37,587 nucleotides of DNA from Verrucomicrobiota bacterium (lineage in GTDB: Bacteria; Verrucomicrobiota; Verrucomicrobiae; Opitutales; CG1-02-43-26): positions 1 to 37,587 of the forward strand of contig JABDAI010000008.1 in the NCBI GenBank assembly GCA_013289195.1. The letters run 5' to 3'. The position numbers and the translations under genes were made by a program. Below are positions 24,955 to 33,698 of the stretch, in pieces; the stretch's first letter is position 1, and each line of letters opens with the position of its first letter. The notes under the pieces are model-generated. The model was not told the DNA's origin, did no database searches, and was given only the letters and a program-made list of their open reading frames with translations.

Positions 24955-25785
24955 ATGAAAAAATTACTAACAATAACAATAAGCGCCTTACTGATGGGAC
25001 TATCATGTATGGCATACGCTGAAACTAACGATCAATCCGCTCTTGCGATCGTAAAATATAACGATAAAGGAATGAGAGAAGATCCAGTTTTCCAGTTGAT
25101 GAGAAAAAACTTGTTACTTCACGCCATGTCTGATTCTAAAAGAGATGTTGGCAACAAAAAGAAAAAAATGGTAGCTAATCTTCCATTTCATAACTTATGT
25201 GGAAAGCTGGCTAAGAAAAGCTCGCAACTTTCTGATAAAGAAACCAAACATTTGGATAAAAATCTTGAACAATTATTCTTCCAAACGCTTAAGGAAGACC
25301 TCTCGGAACAAGATAACAAATTCAATGCTCTATATAAAGCATTGGTGAATTTTAGTAAAGACTACCCTGCATTTGCAGAAAATGTCGAGTTACTCTTTGC
25401 ACCAATCTATGATTCAATAGCCATTTTGGAAGATATACTTGAGGTAAAGATCGATGATTTGCTTAACTTCGATTCGGATAGCGTTAGAGCCAAATCTGGT
25501 TTGTCTGAAAATGAAATTGAGGAGCTAATGGATCAAGTTTTTAATAACGAAATAGAAGAATATAATAAGTTCGTCGAAGAAAATAAAGATTTTCTCGAAA
25601 AAGTATCTATATTTGTCGACAATGGATTCAAAATCAAAACTTCAACCAAGAAATGCAGAACAATAAAAAAGAAAGAATACTGTACTTCAGGAGAAACTGA
25701 AAGTGAGATTAAGGCATTAGCAGAAATCATGCCTTACATAATGAATTCAAAAGAAACTCCAGCTCTCGAAGCAAAAGATCTTTAA
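24955..25785 (+). CDS. Exported protein of unknown function (276 residues)
   Basis: A clear signal peptide, MKKLLTITISALLMGLSCMAYA, is followed by ETND, giving a signal peptidase site after residue 22. The mature protein is charged and largely helical. It has four mature-region cysteines, one in LCGKLAKKSS and three in TKKCRTIKKKEYCTSGE plus nearby, so at least one disulfide is possible. No family is recognised. It has its own strong-looking promoter and a terminator at 25812-25840, so it is probably a single-gene transcript. A periplasmic or secreted lineage-specific protein is the most that can be said. Confidence 0.7.
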   Translation: MKKLLTITISALLMGLSCMAYAETNDQSALAIVKYNDKGMREDPVFQLMRKNLLLHAMSDSKRDVGNKKKKMVANLPFHNLCGKLAKKSSQLSDKETKHLDKNLEQLFFQTLKEDLSEQDNKFNALYKALVNFSKDYPAFAENVELLFAPIYDSIAILEDILEVKIDDLLNFDSDSVRAKSGLSENEIEELMDQVFNNEIEEYNKFVEENKDFLEKVSIFVDNGFKIKTSTKKCRTIKKKEYCTSGETESEIKALAEIMPYIMNSKETPALEAKDL

Positions 25786-25811
25786 TCCATCAAAAAAACA
25801 ATTAACAAACA

Positions 25812-25840
25812 AAACCTCGGATTTCCGGGGTTTCGTTATT
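25812..25840 (+). terminator. Rho-independent terminator after the exported protein gene
   Basis: AAACCTCGG (25812-25820) and CCGGGGTTT (25825-25833) form a nine-pair stem with one U-G wobble and a four-base ATTT loop, followed by a T-rich CGTTATT. It lies 27 bases after the stop codon. It can also fold on the other strand and may help stop the convergent fmdB-type transcript. Confidence 0.75.
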
Positions 25841-25880
25841 TAAGCTTCAAAATATTAGCATGTTAATCGTCTGATTAAAT

Positions 25881-26162
25881 CTAATGACAAGCACAAGCAG
25901 ACTTACCATGCTTACAAGAACCTCCACTTGAGTCAGAAGATTTAGAAGACATCGTGGCTGTTTCAGCTTCTGGTTTAGCCTTCCTCTTATAATCCGTCTC
26001 ATAAAATCCACTCCCATTAAAGACTATCCCTGCTGGTGCACTTACAAGCTTTTGCAATGCCTTTCCTTTGCAACTCGGGCATTCTTGAGCCACTTCGTTC
26101 AAAGAATGGAAAATTTCATGCTCTTGTCCACAATCCTTACATAAATAATCATATATTGGCAT
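25881..26162 (-). CDS. FmdB-family zinc ribbon protein
   Basis: This 93-residue protein starts MPIYDYLCKDCGQEHEIF and carries a zinc ribbon of Cys8-x2-Cys11 and Cys28-x2-Cys31, the FmdB/CxxC_CxxC_SSSS pattern of putative regulatory proteins. The C-terminus is a Ser-rich linker followed by CKHGKSACACH, a Cys/His cluster that could hold a second metal. The function of the family is unclear. It is encoded 14 bases downstream of the DUF4013-like gene and is probably co-transcribed with it. Confidence 0.88.
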   Translation of the reverse strand: MPIYDYLCKDCGQEHEIFHSLNEVAQECPSCKGKALQKLVSAPAGIVFNGSGFYETDYKRKAKPEAETATMSSKSSDSSGGSCKHGKSACACH

Positions 26163-26176
26163 ATTTCCTAATATTC

Positions 26177-26776
26177 TTACTGTTCTTTATTTTCACTATT
26201 TAAAACAGCTAATGTATAAGGGATTAAAAATAAAAAGCCAATAAAAAATGCTAGACCATATAAGGGAAACCCTACAAATTGTAATCCTAAAAAAGCTAAA
26301 TTTCCTATTAATAAAAGCTTCCAAAATTTGAATATTTTTTTAAAATACTTTCCGACTTTTAAAAATAAGGAATCCGCCTTCGCCCCTTCCATAATTGAAA
26401 AGAGACCTACCAATGTTAATGAAGGCCCTAAAACCAGCGCCAATGATACCGGAAAAAATGGAAACCATCCTAAATACCCCATAGTTATTTTGGCTATAAA
26501 TAAATAGATCGCCCATCCAGCCAGTATGGGAACAAGCGTGTAGAGAAATAGTACTCCTATAAAAATCAACCCCTCCAAAAAGAGTTTTGCCCACTCTTCC
26601 CAATTTGGAAGCTGAAATCTTCCACTCTTCAGTATGCTCTTCGCATATCGGTATAAATAACCCAATGCAAAAAGATTGACTATTGGCACAAACATCAATA
26701 GTCCTCCTATGAGTATTTTTTGAAGCCATTGTGGATCATGCTGGATTTTTTCAAAAATTTTTTGGGTCGTAATCAT
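26177..26776 (-). CDS. DUF4013-like integral membrane protein
   Basis: This 199-residue protein begins with a short amphipathic stretch (KIFEKIQHDPQWLQKIL), then IGGLLMFVPIVNLFALGYLYRYAKSILKSG and LPNWEEWAKLFLEGL, the repeated pattern of DUF4013 membrane proteins. About five helices follow. The family has no assigned function. It lies just upstream of the zinc-ribbon gene on the same strand and is divergent from the polyprenyl synthase gene, with only 29 bases between the starts, so the two promoters must overlap neighbouring coding sequence. Confidence 0.75.
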   Translation of the reverse strand: MITTQKIFEKIQHDPQWLQKILIGGLLMFVPIVNLFALGYLYRYAKSILKSGRFQLPNWEEWAKLFLEGLIFIGVLFLYTLVPILAGWAIYLFIAKITMGYLGWFPFFPVSLALVLGPSLTLVGLFSIMEGAKADSLFLKVGKYFKKIFKFWKLLLIGNLAFLGLQFVGFPLYGLAFFIGFLFLIPYTLAVLNSENKEQ

Positions 26777-26805
26777 ATAACGTCGTAAATGAAATTTAAA
26801 TTTTT

Positions 26806-27702
26806 ATGAATTTTAAATCAATACTAAATAATTATCAGGAACAAGTTAATTTAGCTATTTCTAAATTCCTTCCTAATATCAACGACGTTCCCCCAAGAAT
26901 CCACGAAGCTATGCTCTATTCTTTACAAGCAGGTGGCAAAAGATTGAGACCTATTCTTCTCCTTGCTGCCTATAATCTCTACCCTTCTGACCTTGATCCT
27001 CTTGCTGCAGCCGTCGCTATTGAATGTATTCATACTTATTCCTTAATCCATGATGACCTTCCTTGTATGGATAACAGCATTTTACGTCGTGGTAAGCCTA
27101 CAAACCATATTAAATTTAATGAAGCTACCGCTCTCCTTGCTGGCGATGCCCTACTCACTTATGCATTTTACTTAATCTCTAAACACTACCAACACGTTCC
27201 ACAGATTGCTTGCAAAATGATTTATACTCTTTCTGAAGCTGCCGGCCCAAGCAAACTTATCGGAGGGCAAATTGAAGACTTTCATCATGAAACCACTTCT
27301 CATCAAGACAGTTCTATTAACATCTATGAAAAACTCGATTTTATCCATACCAATAAAACATCTGCCCTTATTTCTGCCGCCCTTACTCTTGGTCTAAGAC
27401 TATCAAAAGTTGATGAAGAAAAAATCAATATTGCTCAAAAATTAGGCTTCCACCTAGGAATGGCTTTCCAAATCAACGACGACATTCTTGACGTCACTTC
27501 TACATCCGCATCTCTTGGCAAAACTTCGGGTCTTGATCAGCAAAATAAAACCCTAACCTATCCTAAAGTTTACGGTATAGAAAAATCGATTAAAAAGGCC
27601 CAAGATCACACCCATTGTGCAATAACTCTATGCCAAGAACTCGGTGGTAATAATGAATTCCTTTTAGTCCTTATTGCTTCACTGGAAAATCGGAATGTGT
27701 AA
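26806..27702 (+). CDS. ispA: Polyprenyl synthase (farnesyl/geranylgeranyl diphosphate synthase)
   Basis: This 298-residue enzyme condenses isopentenyl diphosphate with allylic diphosphates. The first aspartate-rich motif is DDLPCMD (83-89) within LIHDDLPCMDNSILRRGKPTNH, and the second is NDDILD near residues 224-229. QAGGKRLRP (41-49) binds diphosphate. Bacterial FPP synthases of this type have the two-residue insertion in the first motif seen here (DDxxxxD). The chain length of the product cannot be decided by eye, so the symbol is a best guess; it may be GGPP synthase. Confidence 0.9.
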   Translation: MNFKSILNNYQEQVNLAISKFLPNINDVPPRIHEAMLYSLQAGGKRLRPILLLAAYNLYPSDLDPLAAAVAIECIHTYSLIHDDLPCMDNSILRRGKPTNHIKFNEATALLAGDALLTYAFYLISKHYQHVPQIACKMIYTLSEAAGPSKLIGGQIEDFHHETTSHQDSSINIYEKLDFIHTNKTSALISAALTLGLRLSKVDEEKINIAQKLGFHLGMAFQINDDILDVTSTSASLGKTSGLDQQNKTLTYPKVYGIEKSIKKAQDHTHCAITLCQELGGNNEFLLVLIASLENRNV

Positions 27703-27789
27703 ATTTTTAAACTCGTCTTTAGCTTTTTGAGATCTCATGATACGAATTGATTTACACTTATCACTCTTTCCTCATCAAGCATTTATACA

Positions 27790-28584
27790 ATGGATCTAAA
27801 ACTGAAAAATAAAGTAGCTCTAATCACGGGCTCTTCAAAAGGACTAGGCTTCGCCACTGCAGAAGAACTTCTTAATGAAGGAGCTAGAGTTGTCATTTGC
27901 TCACGCAATCAAGATCATCTGAGCGATGCTCTTTCAAATTTTGTATCCAAAGGTTTTGATAATAATGCAATCCTCAGTTGCGTCACCGACGTCTCAGATC
28001 CCTCACAAATTAAATCTTTGATACAAAAAACTATAGATCATTTTGGCCAACTTGATATTCTTATCACTAATGCGGGTGGCCCACCACCTGGCCCTTTTGA
28101 TTCACACAATTTAGATATCTGGAAAAAAGCTATTAATCAAACCTTACTTGGAACTGTAGAACTCATCCAACAGGCCCTCCCCCATCTTTCAAAAAGTCAC
28201 TCACCTGCTATTTTAACCATTAGTAGTATTTCAGCTAAACAACCCCTCCCCAATATGATTATTGGCAATACCCTTCGCTCTGCCCTTATTGGACTCACTA
28301 AAACACTTTCCAACGAATTGGGACCTCAAGGCATTCGAGTAAATTCTATTCTTCCCGGATGGACAAAAACCGAACGCTCCCAAGAACTCCTAGCTCACAC
28401 AGCAGAGGAAAATGAGCGCAGCTTAGAAAGTGAATACGCAGATAAAGAATCAAAAATTCCTCTGAGGCGCATTGGCCAACCTTCTGAATTTGCCAAAGTT
28501 GCCACTTTTCTAGTCTCTCCTGCTACAAGTTACGTCACTGGAACTATGATTCTCGTCGATGGCGGCTTATATGCTGGCTTTTGA
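27790..28584 (+). CDS. SDR-family protein lacking the usual Tyr-Lys catalytic pair
   Basis: This 264-residue Rossmann-fold protein has the nucleotide-binding motif TGSSKGLG (about 14-21), ITNAGG near residue 95 and the C-terminal SYVTGTMILVDGGLYAG of FabG-like reductases. After the conserved SSIS, where a YxxxK pair normally follows, it reads PLPNMIIGNTLRSALIGLTK: Gly and Arg replace Tyr and Lys. This is the pattern of the beta-ketoacyl reductase-like SDR subgroup that lacks a perfect catalytic tetrad. Fatty acid reduction is therefore uncertain. Its last 18 bases overlap the end of the convergent M16 peptidase gene. Confidence 0.88.
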   Translation: MDLKLKNKVALITGSSKGLGFATAEELLNEGARVVICSRNQDHLSDALSNFVSKGFDNNAILSCVTDVSDPSQIKSLIQKTIDHFGQLDILITNAGGPPPGPFDSHNLDIWKKAINQTLLGTVELIQQALPHLSKSHSPAILTISSISAKQPLPNMIIGNTLRSALIGLTKTLSNELGPQGIRVNSILPGWTKTERSQELLAHTAEENERSLESEYADKESKIPLRRIGQPSEFAKVATFLVSPATSYVTGTMILVDGGLYAGF

Positions 28585-31422
28585 AATTTCTTCCACTTGT
28601 AAACGATGAGACTCAGGAACTATAATCACCTGCACTGCCTTTTCGGGCCGCAGATATTTTTTAGCTACCTCATTGACTTCTTGGCGCGTTAATTTTTGAT
28701 AATAATTATCCATGAAAAAAAAGTCTTCTATTGCAAATGGAAATTCATGCCTTCTTGCTAAAAGATTTACCCAATAGGCATTTGTAAATTTCATACTCTT
28801 ATGTTCTAGAAGTTTCGCTAAGATAACTCGATTAAATTCATCTTCAGTGACTTCTTCAGAAATCATTGACGCTCCAACTTGCGTCATCAACTCACAAAGA
28901 TAATTAGCTTTATCCGGATCAGTCATTGTTTGTGTTCCAATATGATGGCCCAAATAAATACCTGCTGTAGGACTATATCCTTCACCTAATTCCATTCTTA
29001 CTCTTTGACGAAGCCTTTCATCAAAGACAGCTGCAAGAACCTCTGTTTTTACACGATCAATAAGTTTCTTGTTATCCTCTGTTACTTTTGGCCCTGGCCA
29101 ATATACCATACTGACAGCTTGCGGTATTGCCGAATAATATCCAAAAACTTTTTTTGATGAGCCTTCTTTTAATAAAACTTCTGGTATTCCTTCATAACAC
29201 TGTTTACTTTCTTTTCGTTTTGGCAAAATACCTATTGTTTTTACTAAAGATTCAAGGACTTCATCCTTTTTAAAATCTCCAACAATCGTAATCTCCATAT
29301 AGGACTCTGCTAAAGGAGCTTTCATCCAATTCTTTACTTCATCAGGAGTTCTTTTTATCAAATCTTCCAAACGCCACATTTCATATTCAGGATGATTATT
29401 AGTCAAATAAGGATATACATGCAAACCCATGATTCCACCAATTGTTTTATTGAGATTATTATAGCTATCTCTCAAATTGGTATGCATTTCCTTTAACCCC
29501 TCATTACTATAAGCAGGCTCCATCAAATACCCGCAAATTAGATTCATTTGTCCTTCAAAATCCTCAAGATCAATTGATTCTCTGATCGTGAATACATCAT
29601 TACTTACATTTATCATTGGAATATAAATTCCATTCTCAGCAAACGCTCTTTTAAGTTTTTCAATTGAAAGTTGTCCTATTCCACCTGAATATAAAATGTA
29701 ACTTGCAACCTGTTCAATAGCATCTGGCCGAATGCCAGGTTCGTCATCGCCATTTCCAAAATCTATTCGATAATGAATTTTTTCTTTGTCATAGTCTGTC
29801 TGTTTAAGATTGATTCTAATATTATTGGAAAGACGATAATGATAACTATCCAACTTTTCATCATAACGTTCGTCAACAATAACTCCCTTTTCAACTCCAT
29901 TTTCATAATGATATTTAACAAGTTCTTCTTCCAATGGAGCTACTAATGAAATTTTTTTACTCAAATTAAAAGTCTCTTTAAGTTGTGCTTCTGTATATAG
30001 AATAGGAGAATTGGTAGATAAATAAATAAATAGATTATTCATATCCCAACCATCCTTAAATATTCCAAGACAGGCTTCTTTATTTGCTTCATTTTCTAAA
30101 AATTCTTTAGCAATTTTATAGTCAAATACATAGGATGTATATACTGATTGATCTATTATCGTATTTAGCAAAGTAGAAATCAATTGATCGGTTTTCGCAG
30201 TTTCATCAAGTGCTATGGCACTTTTATATTCATACAATATCTCACTTTTAAATCGATTAAATTCTTCGTTTGTAAATCCAAATTCGAACACTTTGCGAAG
30301 TTCATTTTCGGCTACTTGCAATGCCTGTAATACTTGCTTGGGTTCACATTCCATTGTTATAGTCGATTGTCTGACTCGATCAAAACTTGTACTCGATGAA
30401 GCACCAGCATTATAAAATACCGAATTTTCTTCTTTTGCTAATCTCTCCATCCGTGCATTTAAAATACGATAGGCAATAGACTGATAGATTTCTGTTTTCC
30501 TTTCTTCCTTACTAACAATTTTTTGCTGATAAGATTTTAAGCTCATTAAGGCTAATGACGTATTTGGCAGTTCTTCGTCCTTATATATTCTTAATCGTAA
30601 TCCTTGATCATATTGTAAAGCTCCCCAATCAGGTTCGCTAGGTACTTTTGAAAGTCCTGTAAAAATAGAAAAATATTCATTAATTTGAGATTCCACCTCA
30701 TCACGATTTAAATCTCCGGCAATCACTAACACCATTCTTTCGGGCCTATACCATTTTTTATAGAATGCTCTTAATAACTGACTATTTGCTGATTTAATCA
30801 CAGACTCTATTCCAATAGGCAATCGCTCATTAATTTTTAGTCCTTTGTATGAAAAGTTTCTGAAATCTTCACCCAATCTATTAAATGTATCATCGCTATC
30901 ACGTTTTTCAGCTAAAATAACGCCTATCTCCTTTTTAATTAAAGCTTCATCCAAAACCATCCCATCAGCAATTCCCGATAATATCCTCAAACTATGGTCC
31001 AAATACGCGTCATTATTGTCCATTAAATCTAATTTATAAACTGTTTCATCGATACCTGTATGTGCATTACTGTGAGTACCAAATGGCACACCCAAACGCT
31101 GTAAAGTTTGTATCATTTCATCTTCAGGATATCCTCGAATGCCTTTGAAAGCCATATGTTCTAAAAAGTGCGCTAAACCTCTTTCCTCTTCTTCTTCCAT
31201 CATCGATCCAGCTTGGACGTAAAGTCTCACTGAAAAATGTTTTGGCAATTGCTTATTCGGCATGAAAACATACCGAAAGCCATTTTCAAGTTTACCATAG
31301 ACCACTCGCGCATCCGGCTTTAGATCGCTCACCTCATGCGGCCAATCGTACTTTAAATTCTCACAGTGCGAAATATTAATTAATAATTTTAAAAATAATA
31401 GTACACAAAATAACTTTTTCAT
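28567..31422 (-). CDS. Exported M16-family zinc metallopeptidase
   Basis: This 951-residue protein has a signal peptide (MKKLFCVLLFLKLLINISHC, cleavage near residue 20; a lipobox is possible at Cys20 but not convincing). The inverted zinc motif is HFLEH (85-89), and Glu165 in LIKKEIGVILAEKRDSDD is spaced 76 residues on, as in pitrilysin and PqqL. Two tandem M16 halves are present (about 40-490 and 500-945), the second inactive, giving a clamshell peptidase that degrades peptides in the periplasm. The length is typical of PqqL-like proteins. The gene stands alone, converging on the SDR gene with an 18-base overlap. Confidence 0.93.
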   Translation of the reverse strand: MKKLFCVLLFLKLLINISHCENLKYDWPHEVSDLKPDARVVYGKLENGFRYVFMPNKQLPKHFSVRLYVQAGSMMEEEEERGLAHFLEHMAFKGIRGYPEDEMIQTLQRLGVPFGTHSNAHTGIDETVYKLDLMDNNDAYLDHSLRILSGIADGMVLDEALIKKEIGVILAEKRDSDDTFNRLGEDFRNFSYKGLKINERLPIGIESVIKSANSQLLRAFYKKWYRPERMVLVIAGDLNRDEVESQINEYFSIFTGLSKVPSEPDWGALQYDQGLRLRIYKDEELPNTSLALMSLKSYQQKIVSKEERKTEIYQSIAYRILNARMERLAKEENSVFYNAGASSSTSFDRVRQSTITMECEPKQVLQALQVAENELRKVFEFGFTNEEFNRFKSEILYEYKSAIALDETAKTDQLISTLLNTIIDQSVYTSYVFDYKIAKEFLENEANKEACLGIFKDGWDMNNLFIYLSTNSPILYTEAQLKETFNLSKKISLVAPLEEELVKYHYENGVEKGVIVDERYDEKLDSYHYRLSNNIRINLKQTDYDKEKIHYRIDFGNGDDEPGIRPDAIEQVASYILYSGGIGQLSIEKLKRAFAENGIYIPMINVSNDVFTIRESIDLEDFEGQMNLICGYLMEPAYSNEGLKEMHTNLRDSYNNLNKTIGGIMGLHVYPYLTNNHPEYEMWRLEDLIKRTPDEVKNWMKAPLAESYMEITIVGDFKKDEVLESLVKTIGILPKRKESKQCYEGIPEVLLKEGSSKKVFGYYSAIPQAVSMVYWPGPKVTEDNKKLIDRVKTEVLAAVFDERLRQRVRMELGEGYSPTAGIYLGHHIGTQTMTDPDKANYLCELMTQVGASMISEEVTEDEFNRVILAKLLEHKSMKFTNAYWVNLLARRHEFPFAIEDFFFMDNYYQKLTRQEVNEVAKKYLRPEKAVQVIIVPESHRLQVEEISKASI

Positions 31423-31481
31423 AATATATTTAATTTATAAAATTAAATATAACACTTAGACTATAGTCAAGATGATAAATT

Positions 31482-32975
31482 TTATGCAAAAATCATAAAA
31501 ATTAAAGAAACAATCACCGTTGGAACCAGTGCCGCAAGGAGAAGGTTTGTGGGCGATACTCCTTCAGCAAAGAACCTCGATAATAGCGATTGTCCCGCAG
31601 GGTTAGGCGCATTCGCGATTACTGTCAATCCACCACCCGCAACGGCTCCATAGACTACCGCCTTTTGCAAAGCTATATTATTCGCAAATGCAGGAACTAA
31701 TGATGCTAGAAATGTAATTGCTGCATTATCATTAAAGGCTGTCAATATAGTTGCCCCTATAAATAAAGGTACTTCTGTTAATCGACCCAAAATAGGTTCA
31801 ATCCACCATTGCTGCAACGTCCCATGCGTTACTAAACCTGCCAAAAATAGTCCTACTAAAAGAGGTGCTCGTATTGCAAATTGATATTGATGATTTTTAG
31901 TTACTTGCGTGCAGGCAAGAAATACCATAAATCCTCCAAAAACTAAAGGAATGCTATGAATATTGACTACTGTCCAAGCAAGGAAAAAGATATGCAAGAG
32001 GCTAATTGCAACGGGAATATGTTTCTGAGCTGCATTTTTTACATGACCGCTTTCTTTTTTCTGAAGATCTGCAGTTTTCTTCATTTCCTTAAACTCTTTC
32101 CTAAAGCAATAAAAATACAAAAGATTGGAAATTAAAATAGCGATAATCACTTTCCATCCAAAATTCACAATCATAAAAGAAATATCCCAACCCCAAGTAT
32201 TCGCTACCATTAAAACAGGAGGCGCCGCGAAATGCGTCAATGTACCCCCTACTGAAACATTGACAAAAAGTAAACCTAAGGTTGCATAAGCTAGCTTTGA
32301 CGACGGCTTCAAATCATAAAATTGCTGAGCCAATAGCATTGCAGAAATAGTCATTGCAGCAGGTTCCGTAATAAAAGATCCTAAAAGAGGACCCACTGTT
32401 AGAATAGAAAACCACCATGCACCTGGAGAACACTTCCCTAAACGTGCCAGAAATTTTAACGCAATCTCTGCAAGATGAATTATCGGCTTTGTTGCCGATA
32501 TCGCCATAATCACCACGACAAATATAGCTTCCGTATAATTGACTTTATTTAAATAGGCCCCAACTTCCTTCCATCCAAAAAAGAAGGTAATAGCAATAAT
32601 TAATGGAAATAACCATAGCGCAAAAATAGCCTCCACTTCCCCGAGTACATGCAAAATTTCTGCCCTATAAGATCCATTTTTATAAATTTTATCATAATAT
32701 TTTGCCAAATTCGAAATTCTAGCTGCTAAAAAAGTATGTATAATTGCTAGCAAGAAAATAATGGTTGCTACTAAATTAAATGGCTCTGTTACAACTCGAT
32801 ATTTGAGTATATCCCAAAGACTGGAAATATTACTATCATTATAAATTTTAGAATCAAATGGCAATATGGATTCTCCACTATATCCTGAAGATGCTTCCAT
32901 ATTCGTAGAAAAACCAAAGAATATTACTAAGCACAAAAACAAATAAAGCCATTTCAATCCTAATCTCAATTTCAT
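31482..32975 (-). CDS. Putative Na+/H+ antiporter (PF07399-like)
   Basis: This 497-residue membrane protein has a probable signal/first helix (WLYLFLCLVIFFGFSTNMEA) and about eleven further hydrophobic segments. Notable parts are TVGPLLGSFITEPAAMTISAMLLAQQFY and, near the C-terminus, LTAFNDNAAITFLASLVP plus GAVAGGGLTVIANAPNPAGQSLL, typical of ion-transporter-superfamily proteins annotated as putative Na+/H+ antiporters. The two similar halves containing conserved Glu-Pro and Asn-Asp residues suggest an inverted-repeat transporter. It starts 14 bases after the TlpA-like gene, so the two form an operon. The transported ions are a family-level guess. Confidence 0.82.
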   Translation of the reverse strand: MKLRLGLKWLYLFLCLVIFFGFSTNMEASSGYSGESILPFDSKIYNDSNISSLWDILKYRVVTEPFNLVATIIFLLAIIHTFLAARISNLAKYYDKIYKNGSYRAEILHVLGEVEAIFALWLFPLIIAITFFFGWKEVGAYLNKVNYTEAIFVVVIMAISATKPIIHLAEIALKFLARLGKCSPGAWWFSILTVGPLLGSFITEPAAMTISAMLLAQQFYDLKPSSKLAYATLGLLFVNVSVGGTLTHFAAPPVLMVANTWGWDISFMIVNFGWKVIIAILISNLLYFYCFRKEFKEMKKTADLQKKESGHVKNAAQKHIPVAISLLHIFFLAWTVVNIHSIPLVFGGFMVFLACTQVTKNHQYQFAIRAPLLVGLFLAGLVTHGTLQQWWIEPILGRLTEVPLFIGATILTAFNDNAAITFLASLVPAFANNIALQKAVVYGAVAGGGLTVIANAPNPAGQSLLSRFFAEGVSPTNLLLAALVPTVIVSLIFMIFA

Positions 32976-32989
32976 AGTCCTTATTAAAA

Positions 32990-33529
32990 TCAGAGCGAAC
33001 TTTCAATCAATGAATTCACTTTATCTAAATCTATTTTACCTAAAGTATAATAGATGAGATCGCCTGCACGATTAAATAGAAACGATTCTGGCACTTCCTT
33101 CACATGCGCAAATTTCTTAACCATAGTCGCATTACCTTTGAGAACAATATAATTAATATTTTCTCCTCTTGCAAAACCTTTCACATCGACATCATCGCGC
33201 GCATCCAAACTTACCGCTAATATTTTAAATCCTTTCTCGCCATATTTAGTTTGTAGATCCTTAAATACAGAAACTTCTTCAAGGCAGGCATCGCAATCAA
33301 TTGACCAAAAAGTTATAAGAACGACATCCCCTTTAAAAAGTTTGGAATTAATTTTATTTCCATCTAAATCTCGCAAAGTCCATTGCGGCATAGTAGTCAC
33401 AGAAGCTTCAGCTATCCCATTTTCCCCGTATCTACGTTTCTCTCTCATCTTATCAAAGACAAGGAAAGCGAGTATTATGACGCAGATTACAATATAAAGC
33501 CTAATTTTTGTCCTTCTAGTATGTTTCAT
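32990..33529 (-). CDS. Membrane-anchored TlpA/ResA-like thioredoxin
   Basis: This 179-residue protein has an uncleaved-looking N-terminal anchor (about 10-26) and a periplasmic thioredoxin domain of the AhpC/TSA-Redoxin type. The start PQWTLRDLDGNKINSKLFKGDVVLITFW leads to the redox motif CDAC (Cys79, Cys82). KILAVSLDARDD and the cis-proline region VKEVPESFLFNRAGDL complete the fold. CDAC is an unusual dipeptide for this family (CxPC is common), so its redox potential may differ. It probably reduces periplasmic disulfides or acts in protein folding. It is first in an operon with the antiporter gene. Confidence 0.88.
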   Translation of the reverse strand: MKHTRRTKIRLYIVICVIILAFLVFDKMREKRRYGENGIAEASVTTMPQWTLRDLDGNKINSKLFKGDVVLITFWSIDCDACLEEVSVFKDLQTKYGEKGFKILAVSLDARDDVDVKGFARGENINYIVLKGNATMVKKFAHVKEVPESFLFNRAGDLIYYTLGKIDLDKVNSLIESSL

Positions 33530-33614
33530 TATAATTTAATTTAGAGATCGCCACATTGAATGCAATCCTGAAGTGAAACCTTACATAGAAATCTCATTAG
33601 ACTTCTTTCGAAAC

Positions 33615-33652
33615 TTATGCCAAATCTCATTCTAAAATGAGATTTGGCATAA
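33615..33652. other. Perfect 17-bp inverted repeat with four-base loop
   Basis: TTATGCCAAATCTCATT (33615-33631), loop CTAA, then its exact reverse complement (33636-33652). It lies between the TlpA-like gene and the mobile-element relics. The stem is strong but no U tract follows on either strand, so a terminator is possible and a recombination or element-end role cannot be excluded. Confidence 0.6.
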
Positions 33653-33698
33653 ATATTTTGCTCTATATAAGGAAAAAATTTGTAAGAGACCGGAGTGT

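Noticed and set aside
26340..26729. 129-codon minus-strand frame within the DUF4013-like gene
   Set aside because: It is an alternative frame of the same strand with scattered His/Cys and no coherent membrane pattern; the 199-residue frame fits the family.
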